Source: JAGNGI01 sp035448825 (GTDB taxonomy: Bacteria; Fidelibacterota; UBA2242). From it: a stretch of 64,000 nt of DNA. The stretch lies in contig DAOTJS010000006.1 in assembly GCA_035448825.1 (NCBI GenBank), positions 1 to 64,000 on the forward strand. The letters run 5' to 3'. Positions 36,048 to 46,600 of the stretch are shown in pieces. The notes beneath the pieces were generated by a model. The model was not told the origin of the DNA. It worked only from the letters and a program-made list of their open reading frames with translations, and did not search any database. The translations under genes and the position numbers were made by a program. How positions within the stretch are numbered: position 1 is the first letter of the stretch; the number at the start of each line of letters is the position of its first letter.

Positions 36048-36348
36048 TTTTAAATAGCGCTGGCAAATTTAAGTAATTTTCTAACCCAGCACAAGCATAT
36101 TTAAATTATTTACTGTAGTATATATAGGCAAGGTACCCGTCTAACGCGATTAAATAACGGCAGTTGTCTTTATCCGCACGGCCGGATGAACTCATGCTTC
36201 GATAAACTCAGCATGACCTGAGGAATAAAAAATGACGGGAGCCATTTTCTTGTGTCTATAAACCCAAATCGTTTTAAAAATTATGTTTGTTATAGATTTT
36301 TTTCTATATTCGCTGGTGATGAAATTAGCCGGTCATCAGGAGCAATAA
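36048..36348. other. Intergenic region before ychF with a short palindromic unit
   Basis: 301 bases between tRNA-Asp and ychF. The only clear structure is TCATGCT (36192-36198) facing AGCATGA (36210-36216), of the interspersed 'cttcgataaactcag' type. The rest is AT-rich and probably contains the ychF promoter; CAGGAG sits 6 bases ahead of the ychF ATG. Confidence 0.4.
36192..36216. repeat. Short REP-like palindromic unit
   Basis: Arms TCATGCT and AGCATGA flank TCGATAAACTC. Units of this general form are scattered in many genomes; I found no second copy in this window, so its repetitive nature is only suspected. Confidence 0.3.
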
Positions 36349-37452
36349 ATGGGATTTAAATGTGGGATTGTCGGTCTGCCGAACGTTGGCAAATCAACAT
36401 TGTTCAATGCTCTGACGCATGCCGGCGTCGCAATGGAGAATTACCCATTCTGCACGATCAATCCACATGTCGGAGTTGTAAATGTTCCGGATAAGCGGCT
36501 CGATTTGCTAGCCCAGATATATAAGCCGGATAAGATCATTCCAACTACGTTACAATTCGTGGACATCGCTGGATTAGTGCGTGGCGCTTCTAAAGGCGAA
36601 GGACTGGGCAACCAGTTCCTGAGTCACATTCAAGCGGTGGATGCTATTATCCACGTCGTGCGATGCTTCGAGAATCCCAATGTCGTCCACATTGACGAAA
36701 AACTCGATCCGCAACGCGACTTCGAAATCGTCGAAACCGAAATTCTATTGAAGGATCTGGAAATTGTCGAAAACCGCCGTGAAAAATTGATTGCCAAAGC
36801 CAAGAGCGGCGATGAGCAAACCAAAAAACAATTAAAAATTCTGGACGATATCCGCAGTCTTCTGATTAAAGGGCAGTCTGCCAAGCAATATCATGCTCAT
36901 CCTGAAGAAGAATATTTCATTCGCGAACTGGCGCTTTTATCCAATAAACCGGTGATTATCCTGGGAAATATTTCCGAGGATGAAGCCATATCCGGAAATA
37001 AATCGGCTATCACAGAAGCCTTTGAGAAATTTGCCCTGCAAACCGGTAACCTATTTCTGACCGTCTCTGCCAATCTGGAATTGGAATTGTCTGAACTGCC
37101 GCCCGCCGATCGGAAAATCTTGATGAACGAATGGAAAATTGCCGAACCAGGTCTGGATCGCCTAATTCGGGCGGGCTACGAATTGCTCCGCCTTATTACT
37201 TTTTTCACTATGGAATCCAAAATTGTTCAAGCCTGGACAATTCCGGTCAATACTACAGCTGTCAAAGCCGCCGCCGAGATTCATTCTAGCTTTGAAGACC
37301 GATTTATCAAGGCGGAAGTACGCCACTGGAAAGATATCGAAAATCTCCGCAGTGAAAATCTTCTTCGTGAACAGGGACTCGTGCACATTGAAGGCAAGTC
37401 CTACCTGGTTCACGACGGCGACGTAATTACCTTTAAACTCGCCGCCGGTTAA
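36349..37452 (+). CDS. ychF: Ribosome-binding ATPase YchF
   Basis: A 367-residue Obg-family protein of normal length. GLPNVGKST (9-17) is the P-loop, DIAGLVRGASKGEGLG is the G3 region typical of YchF, and the G4 site reads GNISEDE instead of NKxD, the change that makes the family prefer ATP over GTP. The C-terminal TGS-like domain (residues about 280-365) ends the chain with LVHDGDVITFKL. It binds ribosomes and is linked to oxidative-stress and translation quality control. It is followed after one base by a TtcA-like gene. Confidence 0.96.
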   Translation: MGFKCGIVGLPNVGKSTLFNALTHAGVAMENYPFCTINPHVGVVNVPDKRLDLLAQIYKPDKIIPTTLQFVDIAGLVRGASKGEGLGNQFLSHIQAVDAIIHVVRCFENPNVVHIDEKLDPQRDFEIVETEILLKDLEIVENRREKLIAKAKSGDEQTKKQLKILDDIRSLLIKGQSAKQYHAHPEEEYFIRELALLSNKPVIILGNISEDEAISGNKSAITEAFEKFALQTGNLFLTVSANLELELSELPPADRKILMNEWKIAEPGLDRLIRAGYELLRLITFFTMESKIVQAWTIPVNTTAVKAAAEIHSSFEDRFIKAEVRHWKDIENLRSENLLREQGLVHIEGKSYLVHDGDVITFKLAAG

Positions 37453-37453
37453 T

Positions 37454-38149
37454 ATGGCTTCGCTGGTTGCGCAATTCGATAAACTCAATAACCAATATAA
37501 TCTGATTGCCGACGGTCAAAAAATCCTCATTGCCGTTTCCGGTGGTCTCGATAGTCTGGTTCTATGTTGTCTTTTATGCGAATTGCGTTGCGCTGAGTTT
37601 AAAAATCTGGAATTATCGGCGGCTTATGTTCGCCAGAAATCGGTGGCGCTGACCCCTGAAGAACTCGAAGAAATTGTTGATCTAATGTCAGACTGGCAAA
37701 TACCATTTTCGATACTGGATAGTGATTTACCAGCATCGTCTCAAATCAATTGCTACATCTGTGCTCGTGCACGGCGCAAACAACTTTTTCAGTTTGCGAT
37801 AATGAACAATTGTAACGCCATAGCCTTCGGACATAATCTCGACGATTATCTCGGAACTGGTCTAATGAACCTGATATTCAAAGGGAGTCTCGAATCGCTC
37901 CAACCGATTCAGATACAACTGGGCGGCCGAATACGCATCATCCGCCCCGTGCTTAATTGGCCGAAAAAACATATCAGCGCCATTGGACGGGCTTACGGAA
38001 TCAAACCCATCGCACCCGTTTGCCCGATGGCTATTTGCAATAAACGTCAAGATATAAAAGCAATGATTGCACGTTTTAATCGCCTGAATCGTAGCTTTCG
38101 GAGTAATTTACGGCGCGCCATAAACCACTGGAATCAGCTCTCGATCTGA
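37454..38149 (+). CDS. TtcA-like tRNA thiolation PP-loop protein
   Basis: A 231-residue protein with the ATP pyrophosphatase PP-loop SGGLDS at residues 29-34. NCYICARARRKQLF (Cys100, Cys103) matches the CxxC of TtcA, and Cys190 and Cys195 (PVCPMAICNKRQ) match the later cysteines, so a 4Fe-4S cluster is plausible. TtcA adds 2-thiocytidine at tRNA position 32. The protein is shorter than E. coli TtcA and the AFGHNLDD motif is retained, so related thiolation (for example other PP-loop tRNA enzymes) cannot be excluded. It follows ychF directly and shares its transcript. Confidence 0.83.
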   Translation: MASLVAQFDKLNNQYNLIADGQKILIAVSGGLDSLVLCCLLCELRCAEFKNLELSAAYVRQKSVALTPEELEEIVDLMSDWQIPFSILDSDLPASSQINCYICARARRKQLFQFAIMNNCNAIAFGHNLDDYLGTGLMNLIFKGSLESLQPIQIQLGGRIRIIRPVLNWPKKHISAIGRAYGIKPIAPVCPMAICNKRQDIKAMIARFNRLNRSFRSNLRRAINHWNQLSI

Positions 38150-38288
38150 AAAGTGCCTTCTTGATGTAGTTATTCTTTCGGTGAAAACTTTCTGGCTTGC
38201 TTTATTATTCGTACGAGAGTTTATGCCCGATCGATTCGGTCTATCTGAATAACAAGTGATTACAAAATACTAGGGCTCAACGACTAAT

Positions 38289-38882
38289 TTAAGCCGACCG
38301 GCAGTATAGTTCGTTTTGACGAATATATTCAGCCACAGCCGGCGGAACGAATGCATCTATCCTTCCGCCGTTTTTAACAATTTGACGAATATCGGACGAC
38401 GAAAACGGTATCAAAGGCGCGTCGAAAAAGAGGACTTTATCTAAATATTCTGACTTAACCTGACTTAAATCAAAGCCAGGACGACGAGCAACAACGACCT
38501 GTACTTCTTGTAAAATATCTTCCGGTTGCCGCCATGTATGAAATTCTATCAAACTATCGGCGCCAACCAAGAAAAATAAATTTTCGCGCTCGAGACCCAT
38601 TTGGTATTTAATTGCCCGGATAGTGTCAATCGAATAAGAAATTCCGCCGCGTTCAATTTCAATAGTGGAAATCTCGCAATCTGGTTCGTTTTGCAAAGTC
38701 AGCTTCAGCATCGCTAGACGATGAACCGGGTCTGCATGAATTTCTGAAGTTTTAGTAGGGGAAATATTAGCCGGGATAAATATCAATTTATTCAAAGAGA
38801 AAACTCGGATAGCGGCCCGGGCAATTTCCAGATGGCCGTTGTGCGGCGGATCGAAGGTTCCGCCGAATAGGCCGACTTTCAA
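38289..38882 (-). CDS. nadD: Nicotinate-nucleotide adenylyltransferase
   Basis: A 197-residue nucleotidyltransferase. GGTFDPPHNGHLEIA (8-22) is the signature T/HxGH core, LVGADS and FHTWRQPEDI are middle motifs, and SSSDIRQ near 170 is the ISST-like nucleotide site. It adenylates nicotinate mononucleotide to form deamido-NAD. Together with the NadC-family gene at 13194 it gives two steps of NAD synthesis, though the genes lie 24 kb apart. The start overlaps the bamD stop by four bases, so it is coupled to bamD. Confidence 0.94.
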   Translation of the reverse strand: MKVGLFGGTFDPPHNGHLEIARAAIRVFSLNKLIFIPANISPTKTSEIHADPVHRLAMLKLTLQNEPDCEISTIEIERGGISYSIDTIRAIKYQMGLERENLFFLVGADSLIEFHTWRQPEDILQEVQVVVARRPGFDLSQVKSEYLDKVLFFDAPLIPFSSSDIRQIVKNGGRIDAFVPPAVAEYIRQNELYCRSA

Positions 38883-39679
38883 TCTGCTCTCTTGCGTTGT
38901 TCCCTCTCGATTTTACGCAGTTCTTTCCGATAGGAAATGCGCAGATGCTCAATGGCATTCGGATCGGTTTGAGGGCTGGAGCGGGCTAGAATTTCCTTAA
39001 AGAGAAGATCGTACTGATCGAAATTGCGCTGACGAATCAGGCAGTAGGCTTTTTCCAGTCGAGCTTTTTCCGCCCATTCCGTATCGTAATAGATTTCCAG
39101 TACCTTGTCAAAGTAAATAATCGCCGCTTTCCATTCCTGCAATTTGCGATAGAGTTTTCCGCTTTCAAAAAGCTTGCGGGCTAATTTCGAGCGAATTTCG
39201 ACGATTTTCTGCTCCGCATCGGCTCCGAAGCGACTTTGGGGATAGGTATCAATAAAATCCTGAAAACTCTGCAATGCATATAAGGAATACTCTTGATCAA
39301 GCTGGTAACGCGGAGAAGATTTGTATTGCGAAAGAGCGATTTTATAAAAGGCTTCCTCGACGTATTCGCTGTAAGCATAGCGGTTAATCAGTTGCTGATA
39401 TTCCGAAGCCGCCAGGAGATATTCGTTACGCTTGAAATAACATTCGGCGATATAAAACTGGGCATCGTCAGCCAGTTCGCCACCCGGGGAATTGATAACG
39501 ACCAAAGTAAAATGCTCGATCGCCTTGTCCCATTTTTTCTTGTTAAAATATTCCATCCCCTGTCGAAAATGTTGCTCGAAATCCGTAACGGGTTTGGTTT
39601 TGTTAGAGGCACAATTGCTTAAATAAATAAGCAGCAGGCTAATCAAGAAAACTTTTAGGAATGGGCGTTTAGGATACAT
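38879..39679 (-). CDS. bamD: Outer-membrane assembly lipoprotein BamD
   Basis: A 266-residue TPR lipoprotein. The N-terminal hydrophobic run ends YLSNC, with Cys24 as lipid-modified residue. Five TPR-like repeats follow (FRQGMEYFNKKKWDKAIEHF is the first). The length and repeats match BamD, which with BamA inserts beta-barrel proteins. It lies between nadD and a DUF5683-like membrane protein, close to several barrel proteins of the envelope block, which fits a role in their assembly. Confidence 0.85.
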   Translation of the reverse strand: MYPKRPFLKVFLISLLLIYLSNCASNKTKPVTDFEQHFRQGMEYFNKKKWDKAIEHFTLVVINSPGGELADDAQFYIAECYFKRNEYLLAASEYQQLINRYAYSEYVEEAFYKIALSQYKSSPRYQLDQEYSLYALQSFQDFIDTYPQSRFGADAEQKIVEIRSKLARKLFESGKLYRKLQEWKAAIIYFDKVLEIYYDTEWAEKARLEKAYCLIRQRNFDQYDLLFKEILARSSPQTDPNAIEHLRISYRKELRKIEREQRKRAD

Positions 39680-39722
39680 TAAATTCGGTAGAGTTCCAGG
39701 TAAATTCTATCTGTAAATTATT

Positions 39723-40622
39723 TTAAAATGCCAAAGAGAAAGTCAAACCGCGGACTGGCATTTTATAAGTACAATCAGTCACTAAGCCGATATGCCAGCT
39801 GACATCTTTTTGCTCCGGCGGGCGGTAATTTTTAGCGGCGATTTGAGCATGGAAAGCGCTGATTAAATGGTTGAACATAATAACGGTCGCAAAATTGGTG
39901 GCCATCTTCAGCGATTGATTGGAATCGTAGCGTTGGTTGAGATAATTTTTGCGCAGAGGACTGGTGGGAATATTCAGAGAATCAACCGCCGATACAATCT
40001 GGTCAAAATCATCCCAACCGGAAGCAAATTGGTCGTATTTGCCGATATTTTCATAATAATCGCGAGTTTTGATTGGTTTTAGGGTGCCATTTTGTAAATA
40101 TGTTTGCCAGCCGGGAAGTTCACGATCCAGATAGGAAACATCGGCTTTGTACTCTTCGCCGTCATATTCTAAATAGATAGTATGGGATCCAAAACCACGA
40201 CTGGAATCCGAAAGCCCAAAGTATTCGGTGGAGAGACCATTTTCATACCATCGCCAGGCATCCCAGTAAGTGTCTGCCCACTTCATATACTTCCGTTCCA
40301 GTTTCTCCCCATTATTCTTGCGGTTAAAATAGCCAACCCAAGAAACGACTTCCACACTGAAAAATGCCGCCGCTCGGTATTTGGCTCCGGCATAAAATTC
40401 GCCGGCGCCCGGTACAACCGCCGATAAAAAGAAAGCCAAACCAGGTGATTTCTCGTAATTGAAAATAAAAGTGTCTGCCTCGGTCTGGGCATATCTCATA
40501 TTATAAACCAAACGGTCGCGTTCGGTTACCGTCGCAGGTTCATCAAAATATGACTGACCGAATCCCATAACGGGGATTAAAATTACGAAAAATAGCATTG
40601 CGGCTAAGATTCTCGATTTCAT
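39723..40622 (-). CDS. DUF5683-like exported membrane-associated protein
   Basis: A 299-residue protein using the ATG at 40622, where AAGGGAGGCAAT gives a strong ribosome binding site; the frame reads further upstream, but that part is out of the gene. Residues 1-23 are a signal peptide. Residues about 48-75 (SPGLAFFLSAVVPGAGEFYAG) resemble the DUF5683 membrane core found in Bacteroidetes and relatives. The rest is unrecognised, with a second hydrophobic stretch late in the chain. It starts just downstream of the protease-propeller-barrel gene. Its function is unknown. Confidence 0.75.
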   Translation of the reverse strand: MKSRILAAMLFFVILIPVMGFGQSYFDEPATVTERDRLVYNMRYAQTEADTFIFNYEKSPGLAFFLSAVVPGAGEFYAGAKYRAAAFFSVEVVSWVGYFNRKNNGEKLERKYMKWADTYWDAWRWYENGLSTEYFGLSDSSRGFGSHTIYLEYDGEEYKADVSYLDRELPGWQTYLQNGTLKPIKTRDYYENIGKYDQFASGWDDFDQIVSAVDSLNIPTSPLRKNYLNQRYDSNQSLKMATNFATVIMFNHLISAFHAQIAAKNYRPPEQKDVSWHIGLVTDCTYKMPVRGLTFSLAF

Positions 40623-40632
40623 ATTGCCTCCC

Positions 40633-43600
40633 TTACAAGCCAAATAAAAGCGTGAAATAAGTTCGCCATTCGTGTCCGTATTGATACGTTTTAGAATTGG
40701 AAACCACCTCAAAATCATCCAGCCCATAAACAAGGTCCAGACTGATCGAGGTGGGATAGGAATAAAATGAAAAACCACTCATACGCACTTGAAAACCCAC
40801 ATCTCTTTTAAAGTCGTTCACAATATTACTCAGCACTGAAACAGGCTGGGTCTTAAATTGTTCCCATTTCAATCCCGGAAAACCAGTCACCTGATTCCAG
40901 GCATTACCGGCCTCAATATAAGTCGCCACAAAGGCATTTTGCAAATTGAATGTCAGGATTTGAAAATTCTTCTCGCGAAAAAGCGGCAGACGCCAGGTAT
41001 AATGCCAACTGCTCATATTACGCCCCTCGATACTATAAAATGGATAGCCCCTCAGACCCGGCTGTCCACCCGCGAAAAAATTGAAAAAAGAATCAACATC
41101 CGGCTTGGAAATCCAGCCGAAACGCCATCTTAAAGTACCAACCAAATTTTTAAATAATGGGTATTTGTGATACCAATTGCCTTCGTGTTCCAGACGCCAA
41201 TAGTAATTATTGCGAAAATCTACCTGAAGGGTACTGTAACTGCTATTGACTTTAAAGCCTTGAATAAATTTGTCATAATTACGCCCAAAATAAGTATCCA
41301 GCAGAATACCATTATCCGGATTGGTCTCCTCATTGACCGTCGGCAACATCATACGCATTTGCCAGTGCAGTTGAAAATCAACGCCTCGATAATAATCATA
41401 GGAAAAGCCGTTCTGGTAAATTTCGGCGGCTTTGATGGTTTCGTCACTACTGGTACGGTAACGCGACCATTTTATATCGAAGCGAACATTATTAAAACCG
41501 TCGAGAGGGCGGGAAACGCCGCCATAGGCTTCCGTCAGATAAAAAGTATAATCCGCAACTACTGGCCAACCCTTGTAAACCGATTTCTGATTAAATATAC
41601 TGCGACTGATATTGTAAATTTCCAGGAAGAAAGTCGGTTCCCACTGGTGATATTCCAGAATCAGAAAAAGGTCGCGGTCTTTGATCCTATTAATCGAAGC
41701 TCCCGCAAAGATATTGAAGCGGTTGATTATCTCATTTGACAGGCAGTAGAATCCCGGCTTGACCGTTCCATAATCAATCATCAAGCGCGGCAAAATAAAC
41801 ATCTTGGCAAATTGGTCGTGATATTTCTGCGGTTCCGGAATGGATACTGGCTGAATTTCTGATACTGGTGGAATATTGGTATCGTAGTCCCGATAAACTG
41901 CCAATCGCGGCTCAATCGGTTCGGGATTTTTAAGGCAAGCAATCTTAAAAGCTCGATCATCCAGAACCGCAAAAACCAATTCGCCTTTCTCATTGACCGC
42001 CGGCATAAAGGCGCCGCCGGTGACATTCGTCAGCAGTTGTCGCTCGCCGGTAGTTAGCGATTGCCGATAGATATTGTAAATCCCGGTTTCATCAGAGGCA
42101 AAGTATAGCCACTGGCCATCCGGACTAAAATAAGGATTGCGTGTATCGTAATCCGCCTCATCAAAAATCTGCATTTCGCCGGTTTCTACATCAACTAAAG
42201 CCAGATTACGGCCGTGACCAATCAGATAGTCGAAGGCAATCGTTCGCCCGTCAGGCGACCAGTGCAAAGTAAAAACCTCAACTCCTTCGGTAAAGGTAGT
42301 AATTTCTCTGATTTTATTTGAGTCCAGATTCATTAGCGCCACATTACTGGTGCCATCTCGACCGGTAACGAAAGCTATATTTTTGCCATCCGGCGAAAGG
42401 GTTGGATTATAGGCCCGAGCGCTTTTAGTCAGCGGTTTTTCCTTACGTTTCTTTAAATCATAGCGATAAATATCGAAAAATACCGAGCCGCGCCGATTCG
42501 GTTTACTCGCCCGGGAATAATAGAGATTTTGTCCGTCGGGTGCGACCGCTACTCTCGAATTAATTCGAGAAACCAGCATCCGACTTTTTTTCCGGTGAAC
42601 GTCATATACGAACAATGCAGTTTGAGAATAATAATCTCGTCCTTTATTGGACATAAAATAAAGTAAGGAATCACCGCTCCATTCCGGACTTAATTGCATT
42701 GAACCCTCTGCCAGAATGATTTCGCCGGCTTTTTCATTAGCCCGGATAATTTCAGTTTGTTTGAAATATTTCTGTTCCAGTTCGGCTTGCCATTGCCGGT
42801 AAATTTCATCAGCCGGGACGCCTGTAACATTTCTCAGAGCCGTTTCGCCTGACATTCGCACCGGCTTGGAAAGTTCCTCCGCCAGGCGCGGAATAGTCTC
42901 GGTTCCGTAATGATCTGCGAGATAACGGGTAAAGGCATAGCCTTGATTATAAACCGATTCGTTGCCAGTACCGCGTTTCCCGAACGAACCCATTTCCGAT
43001 AAAGACAATAATGATTTATGAAGCACACGATCGCGCAGAAGCATGTCACGGTGGGTATCCCAGAAATCATTAGAATTTCCGGGGAACATATATTGCGCCA
43101 TACCTTCCGCCATCCACATTGGGATTACCATACCGGAGATTGGATAAGAGGCAATTATCCGGGGGTAGCCATAAACCACGTCTTCGCGCTTCTCCGGTTC
43201 ATCATCCAGCACCTGAACGTAAATTGCCGGAACCGAACGCCCGAACTTCATCGCCTTTTGTAATGAAACAATATGAGTAAACTCGTGGGTAATGACGTCG
43301 CGCAACCAATCGTGATTGCCCCGAAAAGGAAAGTCGAGTGGTGTTGCCCAGATTTCGATTTTATTGTCGTAATAATAAGTCGCACCGTTCGATATATCGT
43401 CGGTATCACGGATTATCAGAGCGGTTTTTTCATCCGGTTCAAATTGATAAAATTCGGTTATCGGGCCGTAGATATTTTCGGCGATTTCCGCTGTGCGGTG
43501 AGCAGTCCAATCCGCACCTTTATGATAATGGATTTTGAAATGAGCCGTTTCAAAACTCATCCACTCCAGCTCGGAATGATTATAGGTACCGAACTGCGCG

Positions 43601-43674
43601 CCAGCCGGATTAAAAAAAAATAGAACAACCAGAGAAATGACCAGTGATCCCCGGCAAATCTGGCGATCGGTCAT
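40633..43674 (-). CDS. Gluzincin metallopeptidase fused to TolB-like propeller and Omp85-like barrel
   Basis: A 1013-residue exported protein. Residues 1-27 are a signal peptide. Residues about 30-310 are a metallopeptidase domain: HEFTH at 130-134 and Glu190 in MAEGMAQY as third ligand, all present. Residues about 325-600 are WD40-like TolB repeats (for example SPDGKNIAF, SPDGRTIAF, SPDGQWLYF). Residues about 640-1013 are an outer-membrane barrel whose GGQPGLRGYPF around 868-878 resembles the L6 motif of Omp85 proteins, followed by GNAWN and a C-terminal aromatic strand (YFTLLFGL). The start overlaps the stop of the M6-like gene (TAATG). It may act as a surface peptidase that also inserts or anchors itself in the outer membrane. 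Confidence 0.8.
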   Translation of the reverse strand: MTDRQICRGSLVISLVVLFFFNPAGAQFGTYNHSELEWMSFETAHFKIHYHKGADWTAHRTAEIAENIYGPITEFYQFEPDEKTALIIRDTDDISNGATYYYDNKIEIWATPLDFPFRGNHDWLRDVITHEFTHIVSLQKAMKFGRSVPAIYVQVLDDEPEKREDVVYGYPRIIASYPISGMVIPMWMAEGMAQYMFPGNSNDFWDTHRDMLLRDRVLHKSLLSLSEMGSFGKRGTGNESVYNQGYAFTRYLADHYGTETIPRLAEELSKPVRMSGETALRNVTGVPADEIYRQWQAELEQKYFKQTEIIRANEKAGEIILAEGSMQLSPEWSGDSLLYFMSNKGRDYYSQTALFVYDVHRKKSRMLVSRINSRVAVAPDGQNLYYSRASKPNRRGSVFFDIYRYDLKKRKEKPLTKSARAYNPTLSPDGKNIAFVTGRDGTSNVALMNLDSNKIREITTFTEGVEVFTLHWSPDGRTIAFDYLIGHGRNLALVDVETGEMQIFDEADYDTRNPYFSPDGQWLYFASDETGIYNIYRQSLTTGERQLLTNVTGGAFMPAVNEKGELVFAVLDDRAFKIACLKNPEPIEPRLAVYRDYDTNIPPVSEIQPVSIPEPQKYHDQFAKMFILPRLMIDYGTVKPGFYCLSNEIINRFNIFAGASINRIKDRDLFLILEYHQWEPTFFLEIYNISRSIFNQKSVYKGWPVVADYTFYLTEAYGGVSRPLDGFNNVRFDIKWSRYRTSSDETIKAAEIYQNGFSYDYYRGVDFQLHWQMRMMLPTVNEETNPDNGILLDTYFGRNYDKFIQGFKVNSSYSTLQVDFRNNYYWRLEHEGNWYHKYPLFKNLVGTLRWRFGWISKPDVDSFFNFFAGGQPGLRGYPFYSIEGRNMSSWHYTWRLPLFREKNFQILTFNLQNAFVATYIEAGNAWNQVTGFPGLKWEQFKTQPVSVLSNIVNDFKRDVGFQVRMSGFSFYSYPTSISLDLVYGLDDFEVVSNSKTYQYGHEWRTYFTLLFGL

Positions 43675-46600
43675 TATTTCACCACCAGAATTTTTATCAC
43701 CTTTGAATCGGTACGCGCACCGGATTTGGCTTTAACAACGGCGAAATAGACCCCGCTTTCCACATTGCTAACGTTCCATTCCTTTTCATTCGGCTCGCCG
43801 ATTACAGGCGAGGAATCCTTGAAATCGGCGATCAGATCACCGGCTAAATCGTAAATATTAATCGAAATGTTACAATTGCTGTTAGGAAAGTAGCGAATGT
43901 AAGTACGATTATTTTTGGGCGGATTCGGCCAGCAAAAAGTTTTGGCATTATCCAGTAATGACTTAGACTGAATCGGACTGCTCTGGGACTTCACCGGATA
44001 GTAGAATTGACGGGCAGCATTTCCACCGTAACAAATCCAATCGTCAGAATTATGTGAAAAAGAGGATAGTCGCACTGCCGTTATATGATCGTAATTTTGA
44101 ATGTCTGAATCGGTTGGCGTTAGCGCCAGAAAAGCCAGACCGGATTGAGTGTTCAATAGAATGCCGGATTTTTCGCTTGTCTGGTAGGCAATTTTGGGGA
44201 AACCATTCAATAAATCACCTTTATAATTAAACGCCAACAAAGCTGAAGAAGTATTGATAATGATGTCCTTTTTTCCGTCATTATCTAAGTCAGCAATCAA
44301 TAATTCCGATTCGAACTGGTCGGAACCCAGAATATTAGGAACCCTGATTGGGAAATTGTTTCTAACTGTCAATTCTTCGTTGAATGCCAGAATCTGGCTG
44401 GAAGTGGCGGTGATAATTTCGACTTTTCCGTCGCCATCTATATCAGCGCAGGCTAAATTGCTGTTAAATTCCTGTTCCCGTCGCAAAACAACTTCATTTG
44501 AGGTGCCGATGTCGAGAACAAGAGTTAGCAATGAATCGGTGCAATGAACCAAATCCACGGATTCATTTTGATTGATAAAGGCCATCACCATTGTTCCAGA
44601 TAAGGCATTCGGCAAATCGGCTACGACTTCGGCTGAAAGAGGTTTCAGGCGAATCTGTACCACCTGATTATTATCCGTTATTCCGAAAATATTATCGTCG
44701 CCGCCGACCAGCTTTTTAACTTGCGAAGCGAGCGTCAACGACTCAATATCCTGAGTAGCAGTCTGATAAAGGTGAAGGTAATTTCGGTTATCAGCATAAT
44801 TTTGAGCAGCGAATAACACGCCTCCCTTTACTGGCAGAAGAGAACTGACCAGAACCTGAAAATTCATACTGATTGTATCAATTGTAGTAATCTGGCCACT
44901 GTACCCTAATTTCCAGACAGATAAACTCAGAAGAGACGTCTGATTATTTTTCTGAACTGCTCCATAAAGCAATAAACTATCCTTATCCAGCGCAATTGAT
45001 GTCTGGTAGGGCAAAGCGACTATTTGATCGCCGATAGCAGTATAAATTCTTAAGCTGTCGTCTATTATCAGAAATTCTTCAATCTGGTCATTTGGATTCA
45101 GATCTAGCGGTAGAATATCTTTAGCTCCTGCGCTCAGGTTAAGCGGAAAATTCGGGAGGGCATCCTCCAATTTAATTCTGAATGTCATTACTTCACCGGC
45201 TGGGCCAATGCTGTCAATACTAATCCCGGTAAAAGTATAATTATTACTACAAGTTGACGGATTAGTATAAGGCGTAAAGCCGACATGTTCTTCCGCATCT
45301 AAAATATAATCCGAATTAAGATCAATAAAGCCGTCATTCCCGGCAAACCAGGGATCGAAAAACCAACCATCCTCGATATCTTTATTCAAAATATCGGCTT
45401 CATATCCCAAATCCTGCGCGCCATCGCCTTCTTCCAGATCAACTCCCCGATGTTCCCGGTCAACATTGACGCGATTGGTAGCTAAATTGGTATTGATAAC
45501 CGATTCATCAATATGCCAGATTAGTAAACCAGAGCCTTCCAGACCGTAATCATAGTTTGGCACCGACAACATTACGCCGGTTTCTGGCGAAAACTCGGCT
45601 TTTAGTGAATCGCGAATCAATGGAAAACTCAGTGGCCATTCCACCATGCCGTTTTCCTCATAAATCCGGTATTGAAGGCTATCAAAACTAACGCCTAGGC
45701 GAAAGTGAGCACACCGATTTTCCACTAAAAAATATTCGTTAGCATTGATCGGAATCTTCCAAACACTCGTATCGGAAGCAGAACCGACTTTTTTAAGGAC
45801 AACATCTTCAAAATTTTTGGCGATTACTGGCGTTTCCCAGCCCAGAAAAACCCGTTCCCAGGCACACGGCACCGCTGGGACTAGCCCATTTAAATTAGAC
45901 GAGCCTTGATCCATCAAACCAAATCTGCCGATACCGGTCATTCCGCTTTCCGTATCAAATAAACACGGCAGGCCGAGATAAAAACCAAACATAAATGCCA
46001 GAGTGCCGTTCAATCCAAATTGATAATGACAGGGAGAATCGCTTTCACCGAAAACTTCTTCCCAATTATCATAAAGCAAATGGTTCTGGCTTTCCGGTAA
46101 AATTAAGCCGCAATCCACGAAAGCCGTCCCATCTTCTACCAGGATGCCCTGAAAGTCGGAATCATTCGGCGCTAAAAATGCCCTCAGATCATCCTTATTC
46201 ATAAAAGCTGACAGGATGTCATAAGGCGTCGGATCCAGCGTAATGGCAAAATCCTGACCAACCCCGGCATGGAAAACTACCACCACATCATATTGCGTGA
46301 AATCTACATCCGGATCAGCTTTCTGGACCGCCTCGACTAAAAGTTCACTTAAACGCAAATCCACCGAATCTTTAACCAGAAACGGGTGATAATATGCCAT
46401 CGGATGATCAATCTGATAACTGCTATTATCATCCAGCGGGAAAACTTCCGAATTAGTCGTGTCTATCGCCACTTTGCCGCGGGAAACCTGTCTATAATAA
46501 TTTGCCAGAGAGCGAATATGATCCCGAAAATAAGCCCGATTGTGAGGCGCCGGATCAACTACGAATTCGTCATCACAGGGAGTCTCTACGGCGGACATTA

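Noticed and set aside
40623..40778. Longer start for the DUF5683-like gene
   Set aside because: The added part lies within the 3' end of the barrel fusion in another frame, whereas ATG 40622 has a strong ribosome binding site and a clean signal peptide.
43338..43538. Plus-strand frame within the barrel-peptidase gene
   Set aside because: It is one of many opposite-strand shadows with no family features and no ribosome binding site.
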